A DNA stretch of 64,000 nucleotides from Lachnospiraceae bacterium (GCA_029338675.1 JAQYAV010000061.1:1-64000), one strand, 5' to 3'; positions 9,298-18,637 are shown, counted from the stretch's first letter. The notes: a model not told the origin generated them from the letters alone. Numbers and translations: made by a program.

Positions 9298-10050
9298 TTA
9301 CTTAATAAATTTGATTATAAAACCATGTGGAAGAATCTTACATAAAACTCTAAAAATATTCATTAATGGTCCATATATTGAAACCTTTTTATTTCTTCTC
9401 ACATCTATAATAGCTCTTTTCACTACATTCTCAGGCTTGGATTGGAACAGCTTTTTATATACTTTAATCTTACTATATTTTTCAGCTTTATCAAAAAACT
9501 CTGTAGAAACAGGACCTGGACAAACTGCGCATACTCTAATCTTCTTATTAGCTAATTCTTTTGAAAGAGCCATAGAAAAACTATAAACAAAGGATTTAGT
9601 TGCAGCATAAATTGCAAAAGATGGTTGTGGTAAAAATGCAGCTGAAGATGCTAAATTAATTATTACAGAATTGGCCTTCATATATGGTAAACAAAACTTT
9701 GTAATTTTAGTTAATGCCATACAATTTAATGAAACCATATTTAAGTTATCTTCCATTGACAATTCATCAAAATGACCTATCATACCCATTCCTGCAGAAT
9801 TAACTAAAATCTTAACATATGGTCTATATTTTTCTAGGTTTTCTTTAATTATATTAATTTCATCTGTGGTAATATCTGATTTAATTGGACGTATATAAAC
9901 ATCCTTTAATTCCTTTTGCAATTCATTAAGTCTATCAATTCTTCTTGCAATAACCCATATCTCATCTAAGCTACTGAAATCTTTTGAAATTTGACGTACA
10001 AATTCTCGCCCCATTCCCGATGATGCACCTGTAACAATCCCTATTTTCAT
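9298..10050 (-). CDS. Short-chain dehydrogenase/reductase
   Basis: Classical SDR oxidoreductase of 250 residues that uses NAD(P)H; substrate unknown. It has the nucleotide-binding TGASSGMG motif at the N-terminus, the NSAGMG motif, a catalytic Ser in LASSAA, and YAATK with the catalytic Tyr and Lys. The C-terminal end is basic and hydrophobic, which suggests membrane association as in some lipid-modifying SDRs. I chose the ATG that overlaps the upstream gene's stop (TAATG): a GGAGG site lies eight bases before it, whereas an in-frame ATG five codons earlier would place that site inside the gene. Confidence 0.88.
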   Translation of the reverse strand: MKIGIVTGASSGMGREFVRQISKDFSSLDEIWVIARRIDRLNELQKELKDVYIRPIKSDITTDEINIIKENLEKYRPYVKILVNSAGMGMIGHFDELSMEDNLNMVSLNCMALTKITKFCLPYMKANSVIINLASSAAFLPQPSFAIYAATKSFVYSFSMALSKELANKKIRVCAVCPGPVSTEFFDKAEKYSKIKVYKKLFQSKPENVVKRAIIDVRRNKKVSIYGPLMNIFRVLCKILPHGFIIKFIK

Positions 10051-11417
10051 TACATAAGCCTCCAACCAGACAAATATTTATTCTTTAAAGTTCCATTATT
10101 TAGTTTACCCCATCCTAAGGGATACGAATCAACACAAACTAAACAAAAACCATTTTTTCCCTCTGCTTCTATTGTTTCGCCTTTTAAATATTTTATTACT
10201 CTTTGATCTTCATATGATAAATCAACAATATTATCAAAATCATCTTTAGTAAGTGCCATAGCAAGAGACTGACTAGGTTCGAATCTATTCTTCTTACATT
10301 CGCCCAGATAAAGACCACATCTTAAAATTCTTAATCCACTTACTTCGGGAAACTCTTCCGGTATGTAATATAATTTATCACCTGATAGTTCAAATCTACT
10401 TGTATCAAAATTACGCTTAATTTTCTTAAAGAAATCTAATATATCATTATTTAGTTTAGTCCTTTTGATATTATAGTTACCTTTTTTTAGATAAGAATGT
10501 GATTCGCCAGCTTTTTTTACAAGACAAACAAAGTGCCCTTCACCATTAATCTTATGTGGCCAAAGCCTTGCTGCTTTTGACAATTCTTTATTGTTGGTAT
10601 CTCCCCACTCAGGATGCCCATTATCAAAATTTACAAACTTATTAAAATCACACAAGGACAACGAATCATCTAAGGAAAGTAAATATTCAATAGATTTTTC
10701 GTTTTCAAGTGGAGAAAATGTACAAGTGGAATAAAGAAGCATACCACCTGGTGCTAACATCTTTACTACTTCGGATAAAATTGATCTTTGTAAGTTAGCA
10801 AATAATTCATTTCCATTGTTTTCCCATGCAGTTATCATTGAATTTGACTTTCTAAACATCCCCTCTCCAGAGCATGGAGCGTCTATAAGAATCTTATCAA
10901 AATACATAGGAAATCTCTCAGCTAATTTATGTGGTTGTTCACTCAATATAAGCGAATTAATAGTACCAAAAACCTCAAGATTTTTAAGTAACGCTTTTGC
11001 ACGAGATGCGCTGACATCATTAGAAACCAGCAAACCTGATTTGTTTAGTTTTGCTGCAAGTTCTGTAGACTTTCCTCCTGGTGCTGCACAAATATCTAAA
11101 ACTCTATCCCCTTCTTCAATAGGAAGAACACTTGCAGGGGTCATAGCACTTGGTTCTTGTATATAATACAAACCTGCAAAATAATAAGGATGTTTTGATG
11201 GTTTATCAATTTTCTCATCAAAATAAAATCCATTATCACACCAAGGAACCTTAGTTAAATGAAATGGATTAATTTTAAGAAAATCTTCAACACTAATTTT
11301 CATTGTATTAATTCTAATACCATGAAACATAGGCAAAGAAAGACAAGCTTCATATAAATCATATTCTTCACCTAATAAATTCATCATGGTATTTTTGTAT
11401 GTTATAGGTAATTCCAT
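10050..11417 (-). CDS. RsmF/RsmB-type rRNA m5C methyltransferase
   Basis: NOL1/NOP2/Sun-family RNA methyltransferase of 455 residues that makes 5-methylcytosine in rRNA with S-adenosylmethionine. The SAM site is ICAAPGGKSTELA, and the two catalytic Cys lie in DAPCSGEGMF and YSTCTFSPLENE. The C-terminal third carries the RsmF-type extra domains ending in a PUA-like segment with LGWGK. There is no clear Shine-Dalgarno site; the start follows hflX's stop by six bases, so reinitiation is likely. The target cytosine cannot be told from sequence. Confidence 0.92.
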   Translation of the reverse strand: MELPITYKNTMMNLLGEEYDLYEACLSLPMFHGIRINTMKISVEDFLKINPFHLTKVPWCDNGFYFDEKIDKPSKHPYYFAGLYYIQEPSAMTPASVLPIEEGDRVLDICAAPGGKSTELAAKLNKSGLLVSNDVSASRAKALLKNLEVFGTINSLILSEQPHKLAERFPMYFDKILIDAPCSGEGMFRKSNSMITAWENNGNELFANLQRSILSEVVKMLAPGGMLLYSTCTFSPLENEKSIEYLLSLDDSLSLCDFNKFVNFDNGHPEWGDTNNKELSKAARLWPHKINGEGHFVCLVKKAGESHSYLKKGNYNIKRTKLNNDILDFFKKIKRNFDTSRFELSGDKLYYIPEEFPEVSGLRILRCGLYLGECKKNRFEPSQSLAMALTKDDFDNIVDLSYEDQRVIKYLKGETIEAEGKNGFCLVCVDSYPLGWGKLNNGTLKNKYLSGWRLM

Positions 11418-11423
11418 AATATA

Positions 11424-12662
11424 TTAAATGTTAAGCGTATTATCAACATACGCTCTAACAAATATTCCGTCCTCTCTATAATCTTCTTCCAATACAGTAC
11501 CACACTTACGAATTTTATTAATCATTCCTGCTTTGTCATAAGAAATAACTGTCTCAATATATCTTCTTTGATTGTTTATTATTTCTTCTAAGGAACTAGA
11601 AATAGCATCAAAACCAATTTCTTTTTTTGCTGATATATTGACCACCTTATCAGCGCGTAAATCCTTAACAGTAGGAATATCTTCTACTTTATCAATCTTA
11701 TTAAACGCTGTAAGTATGGGTTTATCCTCAACACCTAAATTATTCAAAGTTTCATAAACAGCCAATATTTGAATATCTGCCAAAGGATTTGAAATATCAA
11801 CAACATGAAGAATTATATCAGCGTATTTTGCTTCTTCTAAAGTAGATCTAAATGCATTAATAAGATGATGTGGAAGCTTTCGAATAAAACCAACTGTATC
11901 TGTAATAATAATTTCCTGACCATTATTTAATTTAAAAACTCTAGAAGTTGGATCAAGAGTAGCAAATAATTTATCCTCTTCAAGAACCCCTGCATTTGTT
12001 AAATGATTAAGTAATGTTGATTTTCCTGCATTGGTATATCCTACAATTGAAACTATAGGTAAATTACCTTCCTGTCTTTGCTTACGTAATACCTGTCTAT
12101 GTTGTTTAACATCTTCTAGTTCTTTATTAAGCTGGCCTATTCTGTCTCTAATTATTCTTCGATCAACCTCAAGCTTTTTTTCTCCTGGCCCCCTTGTACC
12201 TATTCCACCGCCAAGACGGGATAAAGAATTACGCATACCAATTAATCGTGAGGATCTATATTTTAACTGTGCTAACTCAACTTGAATTTTTCCTTCGCTT
12301 GTTGTAGCTCTATTTGCAAAAATATCAAGAATAACCATAGTACGATCCATAACCTTTGTATCTAGTAATTCTTCAAGGTTCTTAAGCTGCATAGGGCTTA
12401 ATTCATCATCGCATACAACTCCGGTTGCACCACACTCAAGTATATAATCACGAAGTTCTAATACTTTTCCAGAGCCAAAATAAGTTGCATTATCAATATG
12501 CTCTTTGTTTTGGAGCATTCTTCCAACACATACTGCACCTGCTGTTTTTACTAATTCTTCTAATTCATCTAAATTAGAAGTTACATTTTCTCCATTATCC
12601 AAATCAACCGAAAAAAGAATTACTTTTTCAGTTACTTCACTGTTATTTATCAAAAAAATCAC
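11424..12662 (-). CDS. hflX: Ribosome-associated GTPase HflX
   Basis: HflX binds the 50S subunit and can split stalled ribosomes. The 412-residue protein has the N-terminal HflX domain (about 1-195, with the conserved RIIRDRIGQLNKELE helix and GxGxRGPGE loop), then a GTPase domain with GYTNAGKS (G1), DTVGFIRKLPHHL (G3) and NKID (G4). The start is uncertain: the GTG annotated here opens with VIFLINNS, and a TTG three codons later is also possible behind a GGGTGA sequence. No strong ribosome binding site decides it. Confidence 0.92.
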   Translation of the reverse strand: MIFLINNSEVTEKVILFSVDLDNGENVTSNLDELEELVKTAGAVCVGRMLQNKEHIDNATYFGSGKVLELRDYILECGATGVVCDDELSPMQLKNLEELLDTKVMDRTMVILDIFANRATTSEGKIQVELAQLKYRSSRLIGMRNSLSRLGGGIGTRGPGEKKLEVDRRIIRDRIGQLNKELEDVKQHRQVLRKQRQEGNLPIVSIVGYTNAGKSTLLNHLTNAGVLEEDKLFATLDPTSRVFKLNNGQEIIITDTVGFIRKLPHHLINAFRSTLEEAKYADIILHVVDISNPLADIQILAVYETLNNLGVEDKPILTAFNKIDKVEDIPTVKDLRADKVVNISAKKEIGFDAISSSLEEIINNQRRYIETVISYDKAGMINKIRKCGTVLEEDYREDGIFVRAYVDNTLNI

Positions 12663-12700
12663 CCACTTGTTTACATAAAATAATTATTGGAAACCACTTA

Positions 12701-13618
12701 TTAATTTTCTTCATTAGAATTAATATTTTCTTCTGTAACGTCTTCATTACTTATTCCAAAGAAGTTATTAACTGGTTTAGTTTTTATATTAATTCTTGTA
12801 TCCAAGTAATCATATAATTCCTTACCTCTTGAATCATTTGGATATTGAGCAACATAATCCTTTACATAAGAATAAGCCGTATTATAGTCAGCTAATTTAG
12901 TATAACAAAGTACTTGTAAATACTTTAACTCATCAATATATACAGAATCTGAACAGTTTACACCCTCATTAGCATATTTTAATGCTTCTTCAAAGTTGTT
13001 TTGTTTAGCATAATACGATGAATATTGATAATACAAACAAGAATTAGCTCCATAACTATTCTTATATATATCATAATATTTTATCATATCATCATATTGA
13101 TCCATGTGATTATAACAAATTGCAGCAAATATACTTGCACCCGTATATCCTCTATCAACTGCATCAACAAATGTAAGTACTGCAGATATATACTTTCCTT
13201 CTTCATAACGCATCAACGCATCAGTTAAAGAAATCATAAAATTAATTTCTTCTTCGTTATAATACCTTTTTTTGTATTTATCTAAAATAAATTTATATGT
13301 ATTACCTGCTTCTTCATACTTCTCTAATTTAATATATGCTTCTGCTTTATATAAACATATATCAACATTTGTTGCATCTGAAAACCATTGATTGCAATCT
13401 AAAGACTTATCAAATAATTTCAAAGCCTCCTCGTAATTAGCAGCCTTAAATTGTTCAATTCCCATTTCTCTGTATTCATTTTTCTTTGTAAATAAATGAA
13501 TAATAGAGCCAATAACCAATATCATTACTAACAATACAAAAACAATATTGGATATCATATTTATTCTTCTATTAATTTTTCGTCTTATTATTCTTTTTTT
13601 ACTTTCAGCTTTAGACAT
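12701..13618 (-). CDS. Membrane-anchored TPR-repeat protein
   Basis: Protein of 305 residues with a basic N-terminus (KKRIIRRKINRR), one membrane segment at about 22-45, and then a region built of tetratricopeptide-like helical hairpins (about 55-285), for example FKAANYEEALKLFDKSL and KLEKYEEAGNTY. The tail is acidic and Asn-rich. TPR arrays serve as protein-binding scaffolds; the partner is unknown. The adjacent VanY-type carboxypeptidase gene, 18 bases upstream, is also membrane anchored, which fits a role at the cell envelope, but this is inference. Confidence 0.82.
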   Translation of the reverse strand: MSKAESKKRIIRRKINRRINMISNIVFVLLVMILVIGSIIHLFTKKNEYREMGIEQFKAANYEEALKLFDKSLDCNQWFSDATNVDICLYKAEAYIKLEKYEEAGNTYKFILDKYKKRYYNEEEINFMISLTDALMRYEEGKYISAVLTFVDAVDRGYTGASIFAAICYNHMDQYDDMIKYYDIYKNSYGANSCLYYQYSSYYAKQNNFEEALKYANEGVNCSDSVYIDELKYLQVLCYTKLADYNTAYSYVKDYVAQYPNDSRGKELYDYLDTRINIKTKPVNNFFGISNEDVTEENINSNEEN

Positions 13619-13636
13619 AACTACTCCATTGTCTGA

Positions 13637-14563
13637 TTAAAATGTTTTGCTATATTCAACCATGTCCATAAATTCTTCAAATGACAATTTATTAATCTTC
13701 ATAATTGATGCAACTTCCTTGCCTACATATCTATAATGCCATGGTTCAAAGGAAATTCCAGTAATATCAATCTTATCTTCAGGATATCTAACGATAAAAC
13801 CATAATTATGGCAATTGTCCATAAGCCATTTATTTGTCATATCATTCTTATTAAAGTTCTCTAAAGAAGTTGTATCAACACTTGTAATATCAATTGAAAG
13901 TCCAAGATGATGTTCGCTATATCCAGGTAACTGAACATTCTTTAACGCTTCTTTCTTTGCTTCTTCTTCTGACAAATTATCCGAATATTTTGCAACCTCT
14001 TCATCAAATAATTCCTGCTGTGTTTCTTTACTTCTATAGGCAGAAATAATATTATACTCAAAGCCAGACGAATTACATGCTTCCAATAAAGCTCTTAAGT
14101 CATCAAGCATACGCTTATCAATTTCAAATCCAGAATTAAGAGTATGATGTTCAAAATCATAATTCTCTGGTACAGGATTATCTTGATTAACCAATACTAA
14201 TAAATCTTTATTCTTATCATATGCATCTTTACATTGAAGTGCTAAGTTTCTCTTCGCTTCTTCCTCTGGTGAAATTAAATTAGCCTCCGTGGTAATTTCT
14301 TCAGTTGTAGCTTCAGTTTTTTCTTTTGAAGAATCACCTCCCCCAAATATTAACTTTCCAATTGACACTATTAAAAATATTGCAACAATTAAAACAAGAA
14401 TAGAATACACTAGTATTGTATAATCTCCTGCTTTTGTATGTCTTACTAGCATACGAATATATTTGCGAATAATTCGTTTTAATTTTTTATATAGTTTTTT
14501 TGTCTTTTTTGACAAAATATAGAAAAATCTTTTTATCTTTAGTATAATTTCATCTTTATCCAT
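13637..14563 (-). CDS. D-alanyl-D-alanine carboxypeptidase, VanY family
   Basis: Peptidoglycan D,D-carboxypeptidase of 308 residues, zinc dependent. A basic cytoplasmic start of about 40 residues is followed by one membrane segment (about 47-70), a Thr/Glu-rich linker and the catalytic M15B domain with SAYRSKETQQELF, the zinc motif SEHHLGLSIDI and PWHYRYVG. It acts outside the cell on stem peptides. I chose the ATG with AGGGGGA five bases upstream; an earlier TTG six codons upstream would include this site. The unusually long basic N-terminus before the membrane segment is worth noting. Confidence 0.92.
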   Translation of the reverse strand: MDKDEIILKIKRFFYILSKKTKKLYKKLKRIIRKYIRMLVRHTKAGDYTILVYSILVLIVAIFLIVSIGKLIFGGGDSSKEKTEATTEEITTEANLISPEEEAKRNLALQCKDAYDKNKDLLVLVNQDNPVPENYDFEHHTLNSGFEIDKRMLDDLRALLEACNSSGFEYNIISAYRSKETQQELFDEEVAKYSDNLSEEEAKKEALKNVQLPGYSEHHLGLSIDITSVDTTSLENFNKNDMTNKWLMDNCHNYGFIVRYPEDKIDITGISFEPWHYRYVGKEVASIMKINKLSFEEFMDMVEYSKTF

Positions 14564-14675
14564 AAGTGTCCCCCTATTCAATTTATCCTATGAATAAACT
14601 TAACATAATTTAACAAAAAACACAATAAATCTAAATATAATCTAATCTTTAGAAATCTAAACTATAATATAATTT

Positions 14676-14984
14676 TTAATCAAGCAAGGCTAGTATTTCT
14701 GGTTTTGATATAACTCCAACTGATTTATTTATTATTTCACCATTTTTAAATACTATCAAAGTAGGAACGCTCATAATACCATATTCTGCTAATAAATCCT
14801 GATTTTGATCAACATCAACTGTACAGAATTTAACATCTTCTCTTTCTTTTGATACATCAAAAACAATTGGTGATAGCATATTGCATGGACCACACCATGT
14901 TGCCCAAAAATCTACCAAAACTAAACCTTTATGATTTAATACTTCCTCGTTAAATGTATCCTTATTTACAGCTATCATTGACAT
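14676..14984 (-). CDS. trxA: Thioredoxin
   Basis: Small cytoplasmic dithiol reductase of 102 residues with the active site WATWCGPC (Cys31, Cys34) and the cis-proline loop MSVPTLIVF. Length and motifs are standard for thioredoxin. It is followed 19 bases upstream by the stop of the TetM-like fusion gene and has its own GGAGG site. I would expect a separate thioredoxin reductase elsewhere in the genome. Confidence 0.95.
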   Translation of the reverse strand: MSMIAVNKDTFNEEVLNHKGLVLVDFWATWCGPCNMLSPIVFDVSKEREDVKFCTVDVDQNQDLLAEYGIMSVPTLIVFKNGEIINKSVGVISKPEILALLD

Positions 14985-15003
14985 ATTCTTGTCCTCCTAT
15001 TTA

Positions 15004-17559
15004 TTAATTCAAATTATATTTTTCTCTTATATTTTCCTTTGCTTTATTATAAATATCCTTCAATTCTCTAGAAGATCTAATGTATGCACCAATTCCTCTT
15101 GAAATTTGTTGAATCATTCCATCCGACGAATAAACATATATTCGATAATCCTTTGCATTATTATTAACATACTTTTCAATATAATTATCAGCTGTCTCTC
15201 CTTCTTTTGTATGTACAACAATAATATTATCTTTTATTTCATGACTGCCTTTGTTTCCTTTTACCTTATAACCATCAAATACAACAATAACTTCTTCGTT
15301 AATAATACCACAATAATCAGAAATATAATATATTAATTTATCTTTGGCTGAATCAATATTTTCCTTGGCTAATTCATTAAGCTCATCCCAAGCAAAGATA
15401 ACATTATACCCATCAATAATATGTTTAACACCTTTTTTGAGGCTATAATTTCCACCTGAAGTTTTCCCAACTAAATCAACTGTTTTTCTTATCTTATAAG
15501 GTTTTTTATGAGAATTAGCATTGGAGCTAAATGTTTTATTAATTATCTGATCAATTTCCTCTAAGTCAATTGAATAATCAAACTTTTCTTTTGAAATACC
15601 ACAATTTTCTTTCAATAAGCTATTTTTTTCAACATATTCATCATCAAATACGTGCTGATATTTTGAAACCTCATTCCAAGGTACAATAACACCTGAGCCA
15701 TGGGAACAAAAAACAGATGATGAAGGATTTTGACCATCCTCCTCAGGGTTATAAAATGTATTTTCTAACACCTCTTTTTCATTATGACAATCATAGTATC
15801 CGCAAAAATCAAGATTAATATTACCTTTTCCCTTTGTAAATGAATCAATTTTGCTTTGATACTCTCTTAAAGTTTTAACTGGACCAAATCCTTTAATATA
15901 TGCCTTTTCATTTTCAATTATAGGTGCCGATATCTTACAAAACATTCCCTCCATATCAGTCATAACTTTTCCAACCATATCAGTTGGTATTTGTATTTCA
16001 AAATTATAATATGGTTCAAGTAGCTTTGAATGAGCTTGCATTAAGCCTTGCCTTAAAGCTCTATATGTAGCTTGCTTGAAATCTCCACCTTCTGTATGTT
16101 TAACATGCGCTTTACCATTTATAACTGTGATTTTAACATCTGTAAGCGCAGAGCCAGTAAGTACACCTGTATGTTTTTTGTTGTTCAAATGTGACATTAT
16201 AAGCCTTTGCCAGTTTCTATCTAATATATCTTCGCTACAATTTGACTCTACAACTATTCCTTCTCCTGGCATTAATGGTTCTAATAGTAAATGAACCTCT
16301 GCATAATGTCTTAATGGTTCAAAATGGCCAACACCAATTACTTTATCTGTAATTGTTTCTTTATAAATAATTTGCCCCATATCGAATTCTGGCTCAATAT
16401 TAAGAATATCTTTAATAAGCTTTGAAACAACTTCAATATGCACATTGCCCATAAACTTAAGATAAATCTTTTCGTATTTATCATTCCAAGAAACAGATAT
16501 TTCAGGTATTTCTTCTTCTAATCTTTTAATATCACCATATACTTTTCTTGCTGATATTTCTTTTGGAAGAATTAATTCATACGAAACCACAGGAGTAATA
16601 AGCTTCATATTGTTATCATTTTCAAAACCTACTCCTTGACCTGCATAGGTATTATCCAAGCCTAATATACAACATATTTCTCCTGCATATGCTACATCAA
16701 CACATTCATATTTCTCACCAGAATACTTTCTAATCTGTGTAACCTTTTTATCTTCATAAATAATATCTCTTACTTTAATAGATCCACCAGTAATTTTAAT
16801 ATGAGACAATCTATTTCCATTTGCATCTCTTGATATCTTGTATATTTTTCCACCAAATTCATCTGGATATTCTTTACAGACAACAAAACGATTTATACCT
16901 TGTATAAAAAAATCTATGCCATCTAATTTAAGTGCGGAACCAAAATAGCATGGTATTATATAGCCCTGGGCTATAAGATCGCATATAGTATCATTGTCAA
17001 TTATTTCATCATCTAAGTATGCATTAAATACTTCTTCGCTCTTTGACGAAACAGCGATTTCTTCATATACTTTTTCGTCTAAATTATTATCATTAAAATC
17101 AATAATGTCTTCTGATAATTTTGTTTTGATTTCTGAAATTATCTTCTTTCTGTCTGTATCAGGCTGGTCCATTTTATTTATAAAAATAAATGTGGGAATG
17201 TTATATTGTTTAAGTTTATTCCATAACGTTATGGTATGCCCTTGAATCATATCAGATGCACTAATAAGTAAAATTGCATAGTCTAAAACTTGTAATGTTC
17301 TTTCCATTTCTGGTGCTAAATCAACATGGCCAGGTGTATCAATAAGTGTATATTCAATTTCTCCAATATTAAATCTAGCTTGTTTAGAAAAAATAGTAAT
17401 TCCACGTTCACGTTCTAATTCATTTGTATCTAAAAAACTATTTTTTTTATCAACCCTTCCTAGTTCTTTTAATTTTCCAGTCGAATATAAAATTGCTTCA
17501 GAAAGAGTTGTTTTTCCAGCATCAACGTGAGCTAAAATTCCAAGTGTAATTTTATTCAT
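15004..17559 (-). CDS. TetM/EF-G-like ribosomal GTPase fused to a YacP/Rae1-like NYN nuclease domain
   Basis: An 851-residue fusion. The N-terminal part is an EF-G-like translation factor closest to tetracycline ribosomal protection proteins: G1 AHVDAGKTT, the switch region RERGITIF, G3 DTPGHVDL, G4 NKMDQ, then domains III-V. The loop that in TetM carries YSPVSTP in domain IV reads HVKHTEGG here, so tetracycline resistance is unlikely. After a linker of about 70 residues the last 140 (712-851) form an NYN/PIN-like domain with IDGYN (Asp716), VVFDGY (Asp762), GETADNYIE (Asp791) and SSDG (Asp813), matching Bacillus YacP/Rae1, an A-site mRNA endonuclease on ribosomes. The likely role is a ribosome-entering GTPase that delivers mRNA cleavage; this is inference. 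Both halves are intact. Confidence 0.9.
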   Translation of the reverse strand: MNKITLGILAHVDAGKTTLSEAILYSTGKLKELGRVDKKNSFLDTNELERERGITIFSKQARFNIGEIEYTLIDTPGHVDLAPEMERTLQVLDYAILLISASDMIQGHTITLWNKLKQYNIPTFIFINKMDQPDTDRKKIISEIKTKLSEDIIDFNDNNLDEKVYEEIAVSSKSEEVFNAYLDDEIIDNDTICDLIAQGYIIPCYFGSALKLDGIDFFIQGINRFVVCKEYPDEFGGKIYKISRDANGNRLSHIKITGGSIKVRDIIYEDKKVTQIRKYSGEKYECVDVAYAGEICCILGLDNTYAGQGVGFENDNNMKLITPVVSYELILPKEISARKVYGDIKRLEEEIPEISVSWNDKYEKIYLKFMGNVHIEVVSKLIKDILNIEPEFDMGQIIYKETITDKVIGVGHFEPLRHYAEVHLLLEPLMPGEGIVVESNCSEDILDRNWQRLIMSHLNNKKHTGVLTGSALTDVKITVINGKAHVKHTEGGDFKQATYRALRQGLMQAHSKLLEPYYNFEIQIPTDMVGKVMTDMEGMFCKISAPIIENEKAYIKGFGPVKTLREYQSKIDSFTKGKGNINLDFCGYYDCHNEKEVLENTFYNPEEDGQNPSSSVFCSHGSGVIVPWNEVSKYQHVFDDEYVEKNSLLKENCGISKEKFDYSIDLEEIDQIINKTFSSNANSHKKPYKIRKTVDLVGKTSGGNYSLKKGVKHIIDGYNVIFAWDELNELAKENIDSAKDKLIYYISDYCGIINEEVIVVFDGYKVKGNKGSHEIKDNIIVVHTKEGETADNYIEKYVNNNAKDYRIYVYSSDGMIQQISRGIGAYIRSSRELKDIYNKAKENIREKYNLN

Positions 17560-17765
17560 ATAAACCTACCCAAATATTTCTTTCGTTCTATGGTCATTAT
17601 ATAAAATCTCTTTAGCCATATCCTAATATTTTTTTCATGAAGATATGTGTATCTATTCGGTTTAATCGAAGGAGCCAAATCAATTTTCAACTATAAATAT
17701 TATTCCATATATAATGTATATAATACCAAAATAAATTATATATATCAACAACCCAAAGAACAAAA

Positions 17766-17777
17766 GAACATTTGTTT
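17766..17777 (+). promoter_or_regulatory. LexA-binding SOS box
   Basis: GAACATTTGTTT matches the Gram-positive LexA operator GAACNNNNGTTC except for the last base. It overlaps the -35 element of lexA, so it should give autorepression. Confidence 0.6.
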
Positions 17778-17804
17778 GCATTTTTTATTTATATGTGATA
17801 CAAT
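17776..17804 (+). promoter_or_regulatory. lexA promoter
   Basis: TTGCAT at 17776-17781 and TACAAT at 17799-17804 with a 17-base spacer. The GGAGG ribosome binding site of lexA follows 16 bases later. Confidence 0.65.
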
Positions 17805-17831
17805 AAAAAAAAATGAATTGGAGGTAATTAT

Positions 17832-18449
17832 ATGTCTTCAGGAAAAATTACGCCGAAACAACAAGAAATTTTGACATATTTGAAGGAATGCATATTAAAG
17901 AATGGTTATCCACCTGCAATACGAGAGATTTGTGAAGCAGTTCATTTGAAGTCTACTTCATCAGTACATTCGCATTTAGAATCTCTTGAGAAGAATGGAT
18001 ACATCAGAAAAGATTCTACTAAACCAAGAGCTATAGAGATTTTAGATGACACATTCAATTTTACAAGAAGAGAATTGGTTAATGTTCCTATTGTTGGAAC
18101 TGTAACATGTGGAGAACCAATTTTGGCAGTTGAGAATGTAGAAGGTTATTTCCCTGTTCCACCTGAATATTTACATAATAAGCAAACCTTTATGCTTAAA
18201 GTAAAAGGAGACAGTATGATTAATGCTGGTATATTCAATGGGGATTTAGTATTAGTTGAAGAAGCAAAAACAGCAAGGAATTCTGAAATTGTTGTCGCTC
18301 TTATTGAAGATTCAGCAACAGTAAAAACTTTCTACAAGGAAAATGGTCATATTCGTTTACAACCTGAAAATGATACTATGGACCCAATAATTGTTAATGG
18401 TGATATAGAGATTCTTGGTAAAGTTATTGGATTATTTAGAACTTTCTAA
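17832..18449 (+). CDS. lexA: SOS repressor LexA
   Basis: LexA represses DNA damage genes and cleaves itself when RecA is activated. The 205-residue protein has an N-terminal winged helix (ICEAVHLKSTSSVHSHL as recognition region, about 33-49), and a C-terminal S24 peptidase domain with catalytic Ser128 (KGDSM) and Lys165 (TVKTFY). The self-cleavage site is Cys93-Gly94 in VTCGEPI, where most LexA proteins have Ala-Gly. A SOS box overlaps its promoter. It is transcribed toward the structured element downstream and convergent with the 109-residue gene. Confidence 0.96.
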   Translation: MSSGKITPKQQEILTYLKECILKNGYPPAIREICEAVHLKSTSSVHSHLESLEKNGYIRKDSTKPRAIEILDDTFNFTRRELVNVPIVGTVTCGEPILAVENVEGYFPVPPEYLHNKQTFMLKVKGDSMINAGIFNGDLVLVEEAKTARNSEIVVALIEDSATVKTFYKENGHIRLQPENDTMDPIIVNGDIEILGKVIGLFRTF

Positions 18450-18531
18450 ATTAATAAATATCAAACTATTTTATTATCTATTATGGACATTACATCCTGT
18501 GGATAATCAATTAGAATGATTATAATAATAT

Positions 18532-18637
18532 TAAAACAGCCGCTTTGCATAATTATTTTGAACTGTAGCATCTATTACTGAACAACTACTAATAGAAAAT
18601 AGAAATGATACATTTCACTTGCAAAGCGACTATTTTA
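18532..18637 (-). ncRNA. Putative structured RNA or long terminator with a three-way fold
   Basis: Bases 18532-18549 and 18620-18637 form an 18-bp inverted repeat. Its two mismatches become G-U pairs only when the minus strand is the RNA, so the fold favours a minus-strand transcript. Two smaller hairpins lie inside: 18602-18616 (GAAATG/CATTTC) and 18572-18595 (CTATTA/TAATAG). The 3' side continues into GTTTTAATATTATT. It is downstream of the 109-residue gene and could be its transcription terminator, an independent small RNA, or a small mobile element with terminal inverted repeats. I favour a transcribed structured end. Confidence 0.45.

Larger units (their letters stand above)
17560..17831. 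other. Divergent region between the fusion GTPase and lexA
   Basis: AT-rich spacer of 272 bases. The right part holds the lexA promoter and SOS box. Nothing else could be identified in it. Confidence 0.4.

Noticed and set aside
15004..17559. Tetracycline resistance gene
   Set aside because: The GTPase resembles TetM, but the domain IV loop needed to displace the drug (YSPVSTP in TetM) is replaced, and the protein carries a nuclease domain.
4386..18596. Identical 15-mer ACAACTACTAATAGA before the TtcA-like gene (4386-4400) and inside the structured element (18582-18596)
   Set aside because: In AT-rich DNA of this length several exact 15-base matches are expected by chance, so it is not evidence of a shared element.
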